Assembly: GCF_030373245.1 (NCBI RefSeq)
Contig: NZ_JAUCZF010000005.1
Coordinates: 335,826 to 399,825, forward strand
Length of the DNA stretch: 64,000 nt
Direction: 5' to 3'
From: Hydrogenophaga sp.
GTDB lineage: Bacteria > Pseudomonadota > Gammaproteobacteria > Burkholderiales > Burkholderiaceae_C
Shown here: positions 37,212 through 47,400 of the stretch, piece after piece
How positions within the stretch are numbered: the stretch's first letter is position 1
How the letters are laid out: each line of letters starts with the position of its first letter
Translations under genes and position numbers: made by a program
The notes under the pieces: model-generated
Databases searched by the model: none
Told to the model about the DNA's origin: nothing
What the model saw: the letters and a program-made list of their open reading frames with translations, nothing else

Positions 37212-37942
37212 TGCTGCCTCTTGCAGGAGCCAGACCCTCGCACGGATATTCAGTGCTGGATAATTTGCGCCAGCAGCTTGCGAAGGCACTCGGCCCAGGC
37301 ATTGGCGTCGCCTGCAGAGATGTTGACGGTAATCCGGCTGATCTCTGGCCAGTCGAAGAGAGGGCGATTCAAAAGGCCATTCCCAGGCGCCAGCGCGAAT
37401 TCGCCGCCGGTCGAGCGGCCGCCCGTGAGTCGATGGCCCAGATTGGCTATCCACCGGCGGCCGTGCCATGTGCACCAGATCGTTCTCCGACATGGCCCGT
37501 CGGGCTGGTAGGGTCGATCGCACACACGAGCAGCGCATGTGTCGCGATTGTGGCGAGTCGAATTCAGGTCCACGCAATCGGCGTGGATGTCGAAGAAGAC
37601 GTTGAGATGGATCAGACGCTCTGGCCCACGATTTGTACACCAGGAGAACTGGCCGCCTTGGCCGCCTTGCCCCAATCGGAGCGAGGCCAGTGCGTGACTC
37701 GACACTTCTGTGCCAAGGAAGCCTTTTTCAAATGGCAGTACCCGCAAACCGGACGTATGCTGGAGTTTTGTGATGTACAGGTCACACTCATTTCAGACTA
37801 CTCTAGCTTTTGCGTAAGCCCCGCGGTGTCTGTGACTGAATCCTTGCCCACTTGCAGCCGCGAAGGTGGCCTGATGGCATCCAATGGCCTTATGCTGGCC
37901 TGGATTATCGGACCACCCGTCTTGCAGACGAGATACGGGTAA
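37211..37942 (+). CDS. 4'-phosphopantetheinyl transferase, EntD/Sfp type
   Basis: This 243-residue enzyme transfers phosphopantetheine from CoA to carrier-protein serines. Conserved blocks are the N-terminal RRQREFAAGRAAARESM, GSIAHTSS, the Mg-binding IGVDVE and the second motif FCAKEAFFKW, with the spacing of the EntD subfamily. It overlaps the NRPS stop by one base (TGATG), so it is coupled to the assembly line. It should activate the carrier domains of the PKS, both NRPSs and the AMP-ligase fusion. Its presence makes the locus self-sufficient for carrier activation. Confidence 0.93.
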   Translation: MLPLAGARPSHGYSVLDNLRQQLAKALGPGIGVACRDVDGNPADLWPVEERAIQKAIPRRQREFAAGRAAARESMAQIGYPPAAVPCAPDRSPTWPVGLVGSIAHTSSACVAIVASRIQVHAIGVDVEEDVEMDQTLWPTICTPGELAALAALPQSERGQCVTRHFCAKEAFFKWQYPQTGRMLEFCDVQVTLISDYSSFCVSPAVSVTESLPTCSREGGLMASNGLMLAWIIGPPVLQTRYG

Positions 37943-38276
37943 GAGAATCGTTAATGTAGGTGCCTTGCAAAGATGCGGCTAATTAATACACGAAGTAGTT
38001 GAAGACGAAGCCACCTCGATTTCCTGAGCCAGTCAAAAGTAGAGGGTGGGAAATTGTTTCACACGGTATTCGACCGGTGGGAATTGAGTGGCTCTGCGGT
38101 GAGATTGCCAATAAAGACCCGTCTCGTAAAACTTAGGCTTGCTACTTCACCAAACTTCTTAACCAGAAAGGTAAAGGGAATGGTGCGGAAACTGCCTATC
38201 TGGTCACCGAAACCCTGATGACGAGCAACTTCAGATTTTGGGATTCATATCTCGCAAAGGATACAGATAGGCGAAT
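37943..38276. other. intergenic region after the PKS/NRPS operon
   Basis: These 334 bases separate a rightward operon from a leftward methyltransferase gene. A plus-strand frame without ATG is open from 38003 to TGA 38216-38218 (71 codons, basic, ...RKLPIWSPKP). It could be the end of a lost gene, but I cannot match it. I find no clear intrinsic terminator. Confidence 0.35.
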
Positions 38277-39014
38277 TTAAACCTTTCGACCCACTAACAG
38301 CAGATTGTCACGCAACACTGGTCGTAACCTGTACAACGGCGTAGCTAATCGGCGTCCAACTCGTGCAGGGACAGTCGAACCTCCCATGTCGAGCTGCACA
38401 TGCTCGCTGAGCTCGACTATGAACCCGGCCTCACGCATTTGCCACTCCAGTTGCATTTGATCGTACTCGATAAAATGACCTGGTGGCCGGTCTTTCTCAG
38501 GCATGACGAATGGCGTAAAAATAGGCTTTGCCATCATCATGCGCAAAACGTTTCGAAGTCGAAATAGATTGGGGGTTGTCAATACCAAACATCCACCATC
38601 CTTCAGGATCTTACTCAATTTTTCAAATATCCAATGAGGTGGAGCTGGAACATGCCCAATCACCTCTCCAAGCATCACCAGATCAAACGGCCTTTCGAAG
38701 CGGAAATCGTCTTTCATTAGGTCAAGGTGATGGAATGCGACGCCTGCCGAGTCGATTGACGCTCGATGACGCGAATCTAGATCAGCCACCTCGGAATCAC
38801 AAGCATACAAAGCCTTGGTGAGCAAGGCAAACTGGCCACCTCCGATATCCAGCATGCGTTGACCTTGCACCAAGAACGGCTTCATCAGACGCAGCGTGTT
38901 CCAATACCGTTCTTTTCGCTGCTTGTAATAATCGCTGGTTTCGATGAAGGTATTGGAGAGAACGAGTCGGGCATATGCCTCATCAAATCGGCTACGTTCG
39001 GCAGACATACTCAT
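38277..39014 (-). CDS. class I SAM-dependent methyltransferase
   Basis: This 245-residue soluble enzyme has motif I MLDIGGGQFALLTKAL at about residue 54, an acidic motif II region (DLDSRHRASID), motif post-I FDLVMLGEVIGHV and motif III LKDGGCLVLTTPN. These are the marks of the Methyltransf_11/23 group. In EPS clusters such enzymes O-methylate sugars or cap chains; the acceptor is unknown here. The start is ATG 39014 or the in-frame ATG two codons later. It stands alone: its upstream neighbour is the IS3 element whose left end lies about 145 bases away, so its former promoter context may have been displaced. Confidence 0.85.
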   Translation of the reverse strand: MSMSAERSRFDEAYARLVLSNTFIETSDYYKQRKERYWNTLRLMKPFLVQGQRMLDIGGGQFALLTKALYACDSEVADLDSRHRASIDSAGVAFHHLDLMKDDFRFERPFDLVMLGEVIGHVPAPPHWIFEKLSKILKDGGCLVLTTPNLFRLRNVLRMMMAKPIFTPFVMPEKDRPPGHFIEYDQMQLEWQMREAGFIVELSEHVQLDMGGSTVPARVGRRLATPLYRLRPVLRDNLLLVGRKV

Positions 39015-39218
39015 TCCGAAATCCCAAAAAAGTTCTAAGAAATGTTGGACGATTCACCATCGGGACCCAGGAAAAAGTCAACACGCGACCACTCCGTCCG
39101 CGTCTCCAGCCATTGAGTATCGCAGGCAGAACAGTTCTGTACAACCCCGACGCCCCCCCCCCCCGGATTTGAGTAGCGGCTGACTCTGGAGTCCAATCCC
39201 GAAGACAGGAGATTGGAC

Positions 39219-39482
39219 GTGAAGAAGAGATTTACGGAAGAACAGATCATTGGTTTCCTACGCGAAGCCGAGACCGGCCTGCCGGTGGCCGAGCTGTGTC
39301 GCCGACACGGCTTCTCGGAAGCCAGCTACTACCTCTGGCGCAACAAGTTCGGTGGTATGAGCGTCTCGGATGCCAAGCGCCTCAAGGAACTCGAGCTTGA
39401 AAACGCTCGCCTCAAACGGCTGCTGGCCGAGTCGATGCTTGAGAACGAGGTGACGAAAGAAGCCTTGAGAAAAAAGTGGTGA
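39219..39482 (+). CDS. IS3-family OrfA (copy 1)
   Basis: This helix-turn-helix DNA-binding protein of about 87 residues contains EEQIIGFLREAE, LCRRHGFSEASYYLWRNKFGG and a leucine-zipper tail LKELELENARLKRLLAE. GTG 39219 is preceded by AGGAG at seven bases; a TTG two codons earlier is less likely. It ends just after the slippery heptamer. It can be read alone or fused to OrfB by -1 frameshifting. Confidence 0.9.
   Translation: MKKRFTEEQIIGFLREAETGLPVAELCRRHGFSEASYYLWRNKFGGMSVSDAKRLKELELENARLKRLLAESMLENEVTKEALRKKW
39470..39476 (+). promoter_or_regulatory. -1 ribosomal frameshift site AAAAAAG (copy 1)
   Basis: A_AAA_AAG lies in the OrfA frame five codons before... its TGG-TGA end, and OrfB is in the -1 frame. 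This is the standard IS3-family signal producing the OrfAB transposase. The same site occurs in copy 2 at 59726-59732. Confidence 0.8.
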
Positions 39483-40309
39483 GCGCACCAGCACGGCGCG
39501 AGCTGGTGCGCCACATGGTCGGCAGCGGACTGAGCGAACGCCGTTCACTGCGGATCATCGGCATGAGCGCCAGCGCCTACCGGTACGAGCCCGCCGCAGA
39601 CCGCAACGGTGCGCTCAAGGAAAAGATCATGGCCCTGGCTCAGCGTCATCGGAGGTATGGGGCCGGCATGATCTACCTCAAGCTGCGCCAGGCTGGGGAG
39701 GTGGTCAACCACAAGCGCGTCGACCGCCTGTATGCCCAGGCGGGGCTGCAGGTCAGGAAGCGCAAGCGAAAGAAGATTCCGCTGGCTGAGCGTCATCCTC
39801 TGCAGCGCCCGATGGCAGCCAACCAGGTGTGGTCGATGGACTTCGTCTTTGACCGCACGGCCGAAGGACGCAGCATCAAGAACCTGACGGTGATTGATGA
39901 CGCGACTCACGAGGCGGTGGCCATCGTGGCCGAGCGAGCGATGGGTGGCAACCAGGTGGTGCGCATCTTGGATCAAATTGCCGCCACGAGGGGACTACCC
40001 AAAGCGATCAGGACAGATAACGGAAAAGAGTTCTGCGGTCGAGCCATGCTGAACTGGGCCCACGCCAGGGGTATTCAGCTGTTCCTGATCGAACCGGGCA
40101 AGCCCAACCAGAACGCCTACATCGAATCGTTCAACGGCCGCTTCCGGGAGGAATGTCTGAACGAGCACTGGTTCACCAGCCTGGCACATGCCCGCGTGAT
40201 CGTCGAGACCTGGCGTCGGGAGTACAACGAGGAGCGCTCCAAGAAGTCCCTTGGCGGACTGACCCCGGCGGCCCATGCTCAAAGGCTGATGCAAAACCCG
40301 TTAAATTAA
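39476..40309 (+). CDS. IS3-family OrfB transposase catalytic part (copy 1)
   Basis: This 277-residue protein has an HTH_21-like N-terminus (RRYGAGMIYLKLRQAG, NHKRVDRLY) and an rve integrase core. The DDE residues are Asp in WSMDFVFD, Asp in IRTDNGKEF and Glu in YIESFNGRFREECLN. The end is the family-typical LGGLTPAAHAQRL. It is probably made as an OrfAB fusion through the heptamer at 39470. It looks intact, so the element may still be active. Confidence 0.93.
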   Translation: MVSAPARRELVRHMVGSGLSERRSLRIIGMSASAYRYEPAADRNGALKEKIMALAQRHRRYGAGMIYLKLRQAGEVVNHKRVDRLYAQAGLQVRKRKRKKIPLAERHPLQRPMAANQVWSMDFVFDRTAEGRSIKNLTVIDDATHEAVAIVAERAMGGNQVVRILDQIAATRGLPKAIRTDNGKEFCGRAMLNWAHARGIQLFLIEPGKPNQNAYIESFNGRFREECLNEHWFTSLAHARVIVETWRREYNEERSKKSLGGLTPAAHAQRLMQNPLN

Positions 40310-40492
40310 CCCCCGGACTCCAAAGCCCAGTGCTACTGAATACGGGGGGACGTCGCCTGTACGGCAATAAAGGCCAAAAATTGTCTTAGCACAGGCTGCG
40401 GAAATCAATGTACGTAAATGTCAGAGAATCAATCACTTTAACAATTTCAAATTCCAGTCAGATCAAAGTAAGGCACAAGCCCGCCAAGATGA

Positions 40493-41743
40493 TTAGCGAT
40501 TCGGAACCGATTTCAGTTTCTGCGTTTTAGTCAAGAAATCAGCAATCGCTCTCGCACTGAGGTGATGATTAAATTTTTCCTGCACCTTTGAACGACCACT
40601 GCATCCCAACCGCTCAGCCTCTTCAGGATTGTTGAGCAAGTGCTCAATCGCGTTGGCCAAAGCATCGGCGTTTTTTACCTCCACCAATAACCCATCAATG
40701 CCATTGTCGATCAACTCACTATTGGCACCTGCGTCAGTCATCACCACGGGCACCTCCATGGCCATGGCCTCCATGGCAGCGACAGCACCTGCTGCCTCGT
40801 CCAGACTTCCCATGACATAGACGTGGGCATCACTGTACTGCAGAATATTTTCCTCTTCTGACACAGCGCCCAGCAAGGTCACACAATCCTGTAGTTGATT
40901 GTGTTCAATCTCTGACTCGATGACCTTTCGATAACCCCGCCCCATCTCTGCGTCCTCGCCCCCAATCTTGAGACTCACCTGATACCCTCGATCAATCAGT
41001 CGCCGTACGGCCTGAATAACGTATTCATGTCCTTTGACGGGGTTGAGTCGACCGCAGCAATAAAGTCTAACGGTAGAGTTAGGGGTCCATGCTTGGTACG
41101 GAACATCGCGACAAACAATCTCGGTATTGACACCCACAGGTGCAAACGCATGAAGATCAGGGATGGAATCTGGGATAGACTCGCGTGTTTCACGCAATAG
41201 CTTAATCGACTGAAACAAACTGAAGCTGGCATAACGCCATTTATTTGCCTGATTAGTCCCATAGGTCTCCAACCTTGGCCCCAAAAGAGACAGGCTATAG
41301 GGAGTCCCAGAAAGCAAATGATTGAAGAGAGCAATATTGGCAGTTGCGGCACAAGTCGTGCAATGAATGTGTGTGGCATTCTCATATGCCACCAGTTTGA
41401 CCATCTTGGTAGCAAGAAACAGATGAACAATCAATAACATCCTGTCACGGACAGTCAAATTGCCAGTGCAGAAGATCACTCCAAAGATCTTTTTCAGCCT
41501 GCGCCTGGGGCAACGAAGCATCGCCACCGCTACGCCCCAGCAATCACTGAAAGAAAATGGGTACAGATAGTCGGTATCTTTCCTTGCCTGCGCACTCCAG
41601 CTGAATGAATTCATCCCGACGGGTGGAGCCCGTGTGGATACAATATGCACGTCAATCCCGATTCGAAGTAGCTCTTGATACTCACGCCACAAAAAGATGT
41701 GGGTCTGCCCGGGAAATTCAGCCGTAAAATAGATGATTTTCAT
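40493..41743 (-). CDS. GT4 family glycosyltransferase
   Basis: This 416-residue GT-B enzyme has an N-terminal IIYFTAEFPGQTHIFLWREYQEL block. Its donor domain has LYCCGRLNPVKGHEYV, a SLDEAAGAVAAMEAMAMEVPVV motif (conserved Glu pair) and TDAGANSELI. It resembles the EpsD-like EPS glycosyltransferases. Base composition is more AT-rich than the PKS/NRPS genes. It is the last of a leftward trio with a GT2 (21-base gap) and a DegT aminotransferase, and lies about 140 bases from the right end of IS3 copy 1. Confidence 0.9.
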   Translation of the reverse strand: MKIIYFTAEFPGQTHIFLWREYQELLRIGIDVHIVSTRAPPVGMNSFSWSAQARKDTDYLYPFSFSDCWGVAVAMLRCPRRRLKKIFGVIFCTGNLTVRDRMLLIVHLFLATKMVKLVAYENATHIHCTTCAATANIALFNHLLSGTPYSLSLLGPRLETYGTNQANKWRYASFSLFQSIKLLRETRESIPDSIPDLHAFAPVGVNTEIVCRDVPYQAWTPNSTVRLYCCGRLNPVKGHEYVIQAVRRLIDRGYQVSLKIGGEDAEMGRGYRKVIESEIEHNQLQDCVTLLGAVSEEENILQYSDAHVYVMGSLDEAAGAVAAMEAMAMEVPVVMTDAGANSELIDNGIDGLLVEVKNADALANAIEHLLNNPEEAERLGCSGRSKVQEKFNHHLSARAIADFLTKTQKLKSVPNR

Positions 41744-41764
41744 GGAATAATTGAATTCAACCTA

Positions 41765-42727
41765 TCATTCTTTTTTCCACCATCGCATTCGTACCGCCAT
41801 CATACCAATCAATGAAGGATGCCTCAATACCTGCTGACATGCCGTCAACATTGCATAAAACAGCCCATCATTGATCCAACATGTATTGATATTCCGTAGA
41901 ATCTGGGATTTTTTAAATTGCTCGATTTCTCTAGCACCAGGTTTATAATTTTTGATAAACTCATTCATGTCAGGCTCGTGCTGACCACTGGCCCGCGCCT
42001 CTTGGGCCGCGTAAATATAGGCAAAACCGCTCAGGAACTCAAGCGTATTCAGGTTTGCCGCCCCAGTGATACTGGTATGGCTCAAGCGGTAGAGAAATAC
42101 GGGCTCTTCGAGCGCTGCCAGTTTGATGACCTCGCCAAGGCGGATAATCAAATCAGGATCATAGGCTATCGGCAGATTTTCTCGAAATCCACCAATCAGT
42201 TGCAAGGCATTCCTGCAGACAAGCAGTGACTGGACATAGCAAGTCCCATGGCGAGCTGGAAAATAATATGGTGGCTCCTCCAACGCGGGAGTATGACACG
42301 GACTCCAGAGCTTGTTGAAGACCCTTCCTGTCCAACGCGTCAATCCATCCTTGGCTAGGCGAGCGTAACCTCCTGCTACGCCGTCAATCTCAGGGTGATC
42401 TTCGATTATTTCGCACTGGCGCGACAGTTTATGCGGCAACCAGACGTCATCCTGATCATTGAAGGCAATCCACTGATGCCGCGCTCGCTGAATACCCACA
42501 TTGCGCGATTTCGCAGTACCTAAGTTGGTTGAATTTTGAATGAGCTGAACCCTAGCATCGTCTAGGGACTGAATGATTGAAACAGTGGAATCTATTGATC
42601 CATCATCGATGACTATCACTTCGACAGGGCACGCGAGATCTTGCTCAAGTATGCTGACGATGGCGGCACGAATCCACGCTTCACCATTGAATGAGGTCAC
42701 GACGACCGAGATGCCTTCAATGCGCAT
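41765..42727 (-). CDS. GT2 family glycosyltransferase
   Basis: This 320-residue GT-A enzyme contains ISVVVTSFNGEAWI, VIVIDDGSIDSTVSII, a metal-binding NDQDDVWLPHKL (about residue 95) and an acceptor region with AYDPDLIIRLGEV. No membrane segment is obvious except weakly at the C-terminus. It ends LIGMMAVRMRWWKKE, a basic amphipathic tail that could sit on the inner membrane. It is co-directional with the aminotransferase (9-base gap) and the GT4 gene. Donor unknown; the adjacent aminotransferase suggests an amino sugar. Confidence 0.88.
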   Translation of the reverse strand: MRIEGISVVVTSFNGEAWIRAAIVSILEQDLACPVEVIVIDDGSIDSTVSIIQSLDDARVQLIQNSTNLGTAKSRNVGIQRARHQWIAFNDQDDVWLPHKLSRQCEIIEDHPEIDGVAGGYARLAKDGLTRWTGRVFNKLWSPCHTPALEEPPYYFPARHGTCYVQSLLVCRNALQLIGGFRENLPIAYDPDLIIRLGEVIKLAALEEPVFLYRLSHTSITGAANLNTLEFLSGFAYIYAAQEARASGQHEPDMNEFIKNYKPGAREIEQFKKSQILRNINTCWINDGLFYAMLTACQQVLRHPSLIGMMAVRMRWWKKE

Positions 42728-42736
42728 ATCACAGCA

Positions 42737-43819
42737 TCAAGTGGGCACCGGCGAAAACTGCGCCAGCAGATTAATCAAAAGATCTTGAATTTCCAGGTCT
42801 GAAAATCGCGCCATTTCTGAATGACATGGGATATTGACAATGCGCCGATATATATCAACTGCAATCGGGGTATTGGCCAACGGAAAATAGTACTTGCGCA
42901 CAGGTATCTTGGAGTTCAACGGCAGATTGACTGGCCCAGGAAAGAGAATGGGAACATTGGCAGGAATTCCGGGATGCGGGCCATCCCCGCTGAGAATTGA
43001 CAAGCCCAATTGACCACCGATACGAGCAATTCTGCGAAACTGAAACTGATACTCATTGCGAAATTTCTGCAAATCCTCAAGTCGCATCAGGAGATAAGCA
43101 GAAGCTATATCAGAAATTTTTCCATTGGATGCCAGGCGATTAATTGGAGCATCTGAGGAGTGGTGACCAAAAGCCAGCATATCGCGAAATAATTCGCTAT
43201 GTTCTCGCTCAACAATCGCACACCCTCCCTCACCAAATCCCCAGGGCTTGGTGTGGTGCAAGCTGATGCATTCGTTTGCCATTCGTCCACCCGACTGAAA
43301 ATTCATCGCTCCATCGATCAGGACTATTTTTCGATGTTTTTTCGCATATTCGTGATAATGACTCAAGTCTTGGAAATTGCCAAAAATATTTGTGATAACC
43401 ATTCCATCGAAGGCCTCAGGATCGAGGGAACTCCGTTCCAACATGCCATTCTGATCACAATCGCTGATGGCTGCTGACTGAAGTATCCCATCGATGGATG
43501 AGTAAAATCCAAAGGAAGAGCTGATCCAACGCAGAGGTCTGCCTTGCAGGTGTTGATGCATTGCCACAAGTGTATGCAAAGCGACAGTTGCATTGCTACA
43601 CGCGATCACTCGCAATTCACCTGGTACCCCCAGCACCTCTTCCAGCTTTTCCTCTAGCAGGCGACTGACTGGGCCAAAATTACTCCATTGATTTGCTTCG
43701 GCGCTGAGCGAAAGCAAGCGCTGTATGGTTGAATGATTGACAGGCTTATTCTCGATGTACCGAACTATTCGGCCTCCATCGCTCTTTAGACAAATCTCCT
43801 GCACCGGAAGTGTGGTCAT
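42737..43819 (-). CDS. DegT/DnrJ/EryC1-type PLP aminotransferase (divergent)
   Basis: This 360-residue type I fold protein has FGPVSRLLEEKLEEVLG and CSNATVALHTL (phosphate-binding region), VITNIFGNF, and VLIDGAMNF with the Asp that contacts the PLP ring. The probable Schiff-base Lys is in SLHHTKPWGFGEGG. The N-terminus begins about twenty residues earlier than usual, and the sequence is more divergent than the second DegT gene at 56264. Family members aminate 3- or 4-keto nucleotide sugars, giving amino-deoxy sugars. It is first in the leftward trio and is separated from the divergent NRPS by about 650 bases. Confidence 0.85.
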   Translation of the reverse strand: MTTLPVQEICLKSDGGRIVRYIENKPVNHSTIQRLLSLSAEANQWSNFGPVSRLLEEKLEEVLGVPGELRVIACSNATVALHTLVAMHQHLQGRPLRWISSSFGFYSSIDGILQSAAISDCDQNGMLERSSLDPEAFDGMVITNIFGNFQDLSHYHEYAKKHRKIVLIDGAMNFQSGGRMANECISLHHTKPWGFGEGGCAIVEREHSELFRDMLAFGHHSSDAPINRLASNGKISDIASAYLLMRLEDLQKFRNEYQFQFRRIARIGGQLGLSILSGDGPHPGIPANVPILFPGPVNLPLNSKIPVRKYYFPLANTPIAVDIYRRIVNIPCHSEMARFSDLEIQDLLINLLAQFSPVPT

Positions 43820-44465
43820 CTGATCCTTGAAGATATATTTCTGAAGTCACGCGGGCCTGCCAGGTCTCAGCGCATCAAGCATCTGCGATACGGCCACCAT
43901 TGACATTTTTTTCGCAGTCGCTTCGAAATTCAACTGGTTGTACCCAGTAGACCGAGAGGATTTTAGGACTCTTGTTGTGGAGGGAGCTCATGCTTCAGAT
44001 GGCAGCATCCCTTGACCAAGGGACGTTGGCAGACCGGTCTCAACTCCGCCGGAGCGGTTTAAGCGCACACGACACATCGCCAACTGTCTTCGAGAAGCGA
44101 ACGCGCCCGCTTCGAGGAATTGCTCACAAGTCCAACCTAGCCAATCTCTTCTCACGGCACTACACAACGCGATGATGCGGCAGCAATCCATAGTTGGTCA
44201 ACGAGTGACGTCGCACTTTGAGCCTGTGCCACTTGAACTGCTGCTCTCACTGTTCGTCTGAACGGTCGTTCGACCCCGAACAACAGGCTGAGCAGTACCA
44301 AAAATTCACGCTTTCGCAGTACTTGCTTTGTGGCAGCTGCGTGATGCGGCTTAACCTTCGGGGGTAGCAACAGCAGATAGCGCGCTACTCGGCCCATGAC
44401 CTGGCGTGTTTCGCCCAGCAGGTTCGTCAACTTTGCCGCATCTTGTTGCCCCTTCCTCCAGGCAA
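43820..44465. other. divergent intergenic region upstream of the FAAL-NRPS
   Basis: These 646 bases have no gene I can support. Frames of 118 codons on the minus strand (44152-44508, hydrophobic middle, overlapping the NRPS start) and 67 codons on the plus strand (43972-44175) match no family known to me. An intact GACGTCGC, the sequence found at both IS3 insertion sites, occurs near 44208. The promoters of both divergent units should lie here, but I cannot point to boxes with confidence. Confidence 0.4.
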
Positions 44466-47400
44466 ATGTCAGACCTTGCGCCGCAAACAGCATCGCGAAT
44501 GTTCCCAAGAAACCCCCATGCCGCCCAAGCGCCGACCTCCCAAGGTCAGGGCCTTCAAGACTTGCTTCGAGGACAGGTAGAGGCCCTTGGCGAAAGCCCG
44601 GCTTATGTGTTTCTAGGCGGCGATCTGGAGGTTGCCCAAACGTTGAGCTACAACGAATTGGGCCGGGCTGCAGAGGCCATCGCTGGAAAGCTGCGTGAGC
44701 GGACTTCGCCCGGTGACCGGGTACTGCTGGCGTTCAACAACGATTTGGAGGCGGTCCAGCTGTTCTGGGGCTGCATTCTGGCCGGCGTGATTCCCATTCC
44801 AGCACCTGCACCGGAAACCCGGCGGAGCGGTGCCGGCAAGGCGCGATTGGGCAGCATAGCATCCAATGCAGGCGTGACCCTGGCCCTCACTCATGAGAGT
44901 CATTTGGAAGTTGCTCGCACCCAGATGCCTGACGTGCCGTGGCGCTCTCTTCAAGCCTTGTTGAGCGAACTGCATGAGGCTGAACTGGGTGAAGCTCCGC
45001 CTGGACGTCAAGCCAAGAAAGATATTGCCTATCTACAGTACACCTCTGGCTCCACCAGTACTCCGCGTGGAGTCGAGATCACCCATGGAAACGTGCTGGC
45101 GCAATGCTCATCGTTGAGCAGTGGCAAAGACCTCAAGAACAAGCGGGGGCTGATCTGGCTACCGTGGTTCCACGATTACGGACTGGTGCATGGCGTGATT
45201 CTTCCGCTTTATGCGGGTGGCACCTCGTTGCTGATGTCCACCACACACTTCCTCTTGAAGCCTTTGAGGTGGTTGGAGGCTATCGAGAAGCACGAGGTGA
45301 CGCACAGTGGCGCGCCCAATTTCGCCTATGCCGCCTGTGTGCAAGCCCTGGCTCGCGCGCCCGGTTGGGCCGCCCGACTGGATTGTTGGCAACTGGCAAG
45401 CTGTGGCGCGGAGCCGGTTCGCGCCGCCACCATGGATGCTTTCGCCACCGCTTTTGCTCCCTTTGGCTTCAGCAATGCTTCACTCGCGCCTTCCTACGGC
45501 CTGGCCGAAGCAGTGCTGGCGGTTACTGTTCGCACGATCGGCGACCCACTGCAGCAAATAACACTCGACGCGCAAGCCATTGAGCGGCATGAGGTGCTGG
45601 TCACGGACCCAGCGACACATGGGAACCGAACCCTAGTCGGGTGCGGCCCAGTACTGCCAGGTTTCCAGCTGCGTATTGTCAATCCCGACACCACCGAAAT
45701 CTGCGCGCCAGATCGCATTGGCGAGATCTGGGTGGCTGGTCCGAGCGTGGGCAGTGGGTATTGGGCGCAACCTGAGATCTCGGCCGAGCAATTTGACGCG
45801 ACCATAGCCGGCGATGACGCTGATGCACCCCACTACTTGCGCACGGGCGATATGGGCTTCATGCACGGAGGCGAGTTGTTCGTCGCGGGTCGCCGCAAGG
45901 ACTTGATTGTGGTGAACGGGCGCAACCTGTACCCGCAAGATTTGGAGCAAACCACCGAGGCTGCGCACCCTAACGTCAGATCCGGCGGTGTCATCGCTGT
46001 CTCTGTAGACAAGGGTCTAAAGGAAACTGTGATTATGCTGGTCGAGTGCAGCCGACGTCCCTCTCTAGAGGGTGGCCGGAAACTCATCGACAGCATACAC
46101 AGACAGGTAGCCATCGAGCACCAGCTTGACATGCACGAAATCCTGCTGTTGCGACCCGGTACCTTGCCTCGGACATCCAGTGGCAAGCTGCAGCGCAATA
46201 CCGCGCGCCGACTTTACCTGCAAGGTGTGCTGGAGCCCCTGCGATGCTCATCACAGATGGCGTCGCTTTGGACGGGCTCACCAAACCAAGCAGCTGACAC
46301 TGCGCTCATCTCAATGCTGTCCAGCTTGTGGTCCGAAGTCCTGGGCCATGCGGCGATCGACCCTGACGCGAATTTCTTTGACCTGGGCGGGGACTCTCTT
46401 CTTGCCACCCAGCTGGTGTCGCGCCTGCGCGAGAGGATGGGTGTTGAGTTGCCCATCAGCGCCTTGTTCGAACGCACCACTGTCCGCAGACTCGCGGAGC
46501 TCGTAGCGCAAGCGCCAGCAAAACAGCAACTGACCGGGTCGCCGGACGCTCCAGATGCGCTAGTTTCGGCGCCCTCCAGCCCTCGAGAGCCTGGCACCCG
46601 GGTCGGGTTGTCCTTCTCCCAGGAGCGCATTTGGTTCATGAACGAACTGGCACCTGAGAGCAGCGCCTACAACGTGCCGGTTTCCATCCGGCTGCGCGGT
46701 CCGCTCGACAGGGCTGCCCTGCAAACAGCGCTTATACGTGTGGTTGAACGGCATGAAATTCTGCGCACGCGTTTCGTCAAGTCTTCCGAGGGCGTGGTGG
46801 GTGAAGTGGTGCCGCCACCACCCTCGCTGATCGTGGAAGTGAAACTCGCGACCGACGCAGGCTTCGTCTCTGAGGAGGTGCTGAATCGCCATCTGGCTTC
46901 CGTCACCTGCCAGCCCTTCAAGCTGGACAGGTGTCCGCTGATTCGCGCCCAGCTGGTCCAGCTGGCCGAGCAGGACGCCATACTGCTGATCGTGATGCAT
47001 CACATCATCAGCGACCAATGGTCGTTTGCCGAAATGGGTCGGGAGCTGTCCGCGCACTACAGCGCCATCCAGCTCGGCGCCGAAGCCGATTTGCCCACGC
47101 TTCCCATCCAGTACGCAGACTACGCATCCTGGCACCGCAGATGGTTCGAGGGGAAGCGGCGAGAGCAGGAACTGGCCTACTGGTCACGCCGTCTCGAAGG
47201 TCTCGAACCTCTGGCGTTGAACGAAGACTTTGCGCGACCGGAGGTGCCCAGTTTTCGAGGAGCTGCGTTACGCCTGCCCTTGGCCCTCGAGCAGATTGCC
47301 GCACTGCGCCGACTCGGTGCGGACCATGGTGCCAGCCTGTCGATGGTGCTGATTGCGGCGCTCAATGTGATGTTGCATCGGCACACGGGCAGCTCAGACC

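Larger units (their letters stand above)
39159..40349 (+). mobile_element. IS3-family insertion sequence, copy 1 (1191 bp)
   Basis: The element is bounded by imperfect inverted repeats: CCCCCCGGATTTGAGTAGC at left, and at right the reverse complement CCCCCCGTATTCAGTAGC, both ending inward in GGAGTCC. It carries two overlapping frames joined by an A6G slippery site. Copy 2 lies at 59415-60605 in the same orientation, offset 20,256 bases. Both encode identical proteins and I saw no nucleotide difference inside. The right flank reads ACGTCGC, as at copy 2. The left flank has CGACG followed by twelve C rather than the six C of copy 2, so the left target copy is altered. Confidence 0.93.

Noticed and set aside
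44152..44508. 118-codon minus-strand frame upstream of the FAAL-NRPS
   Set aside because: It overlaps the NRPS start, has no recognisable motif or ribosome-binding site, and its composition does not stand out from the intergenic DNA.
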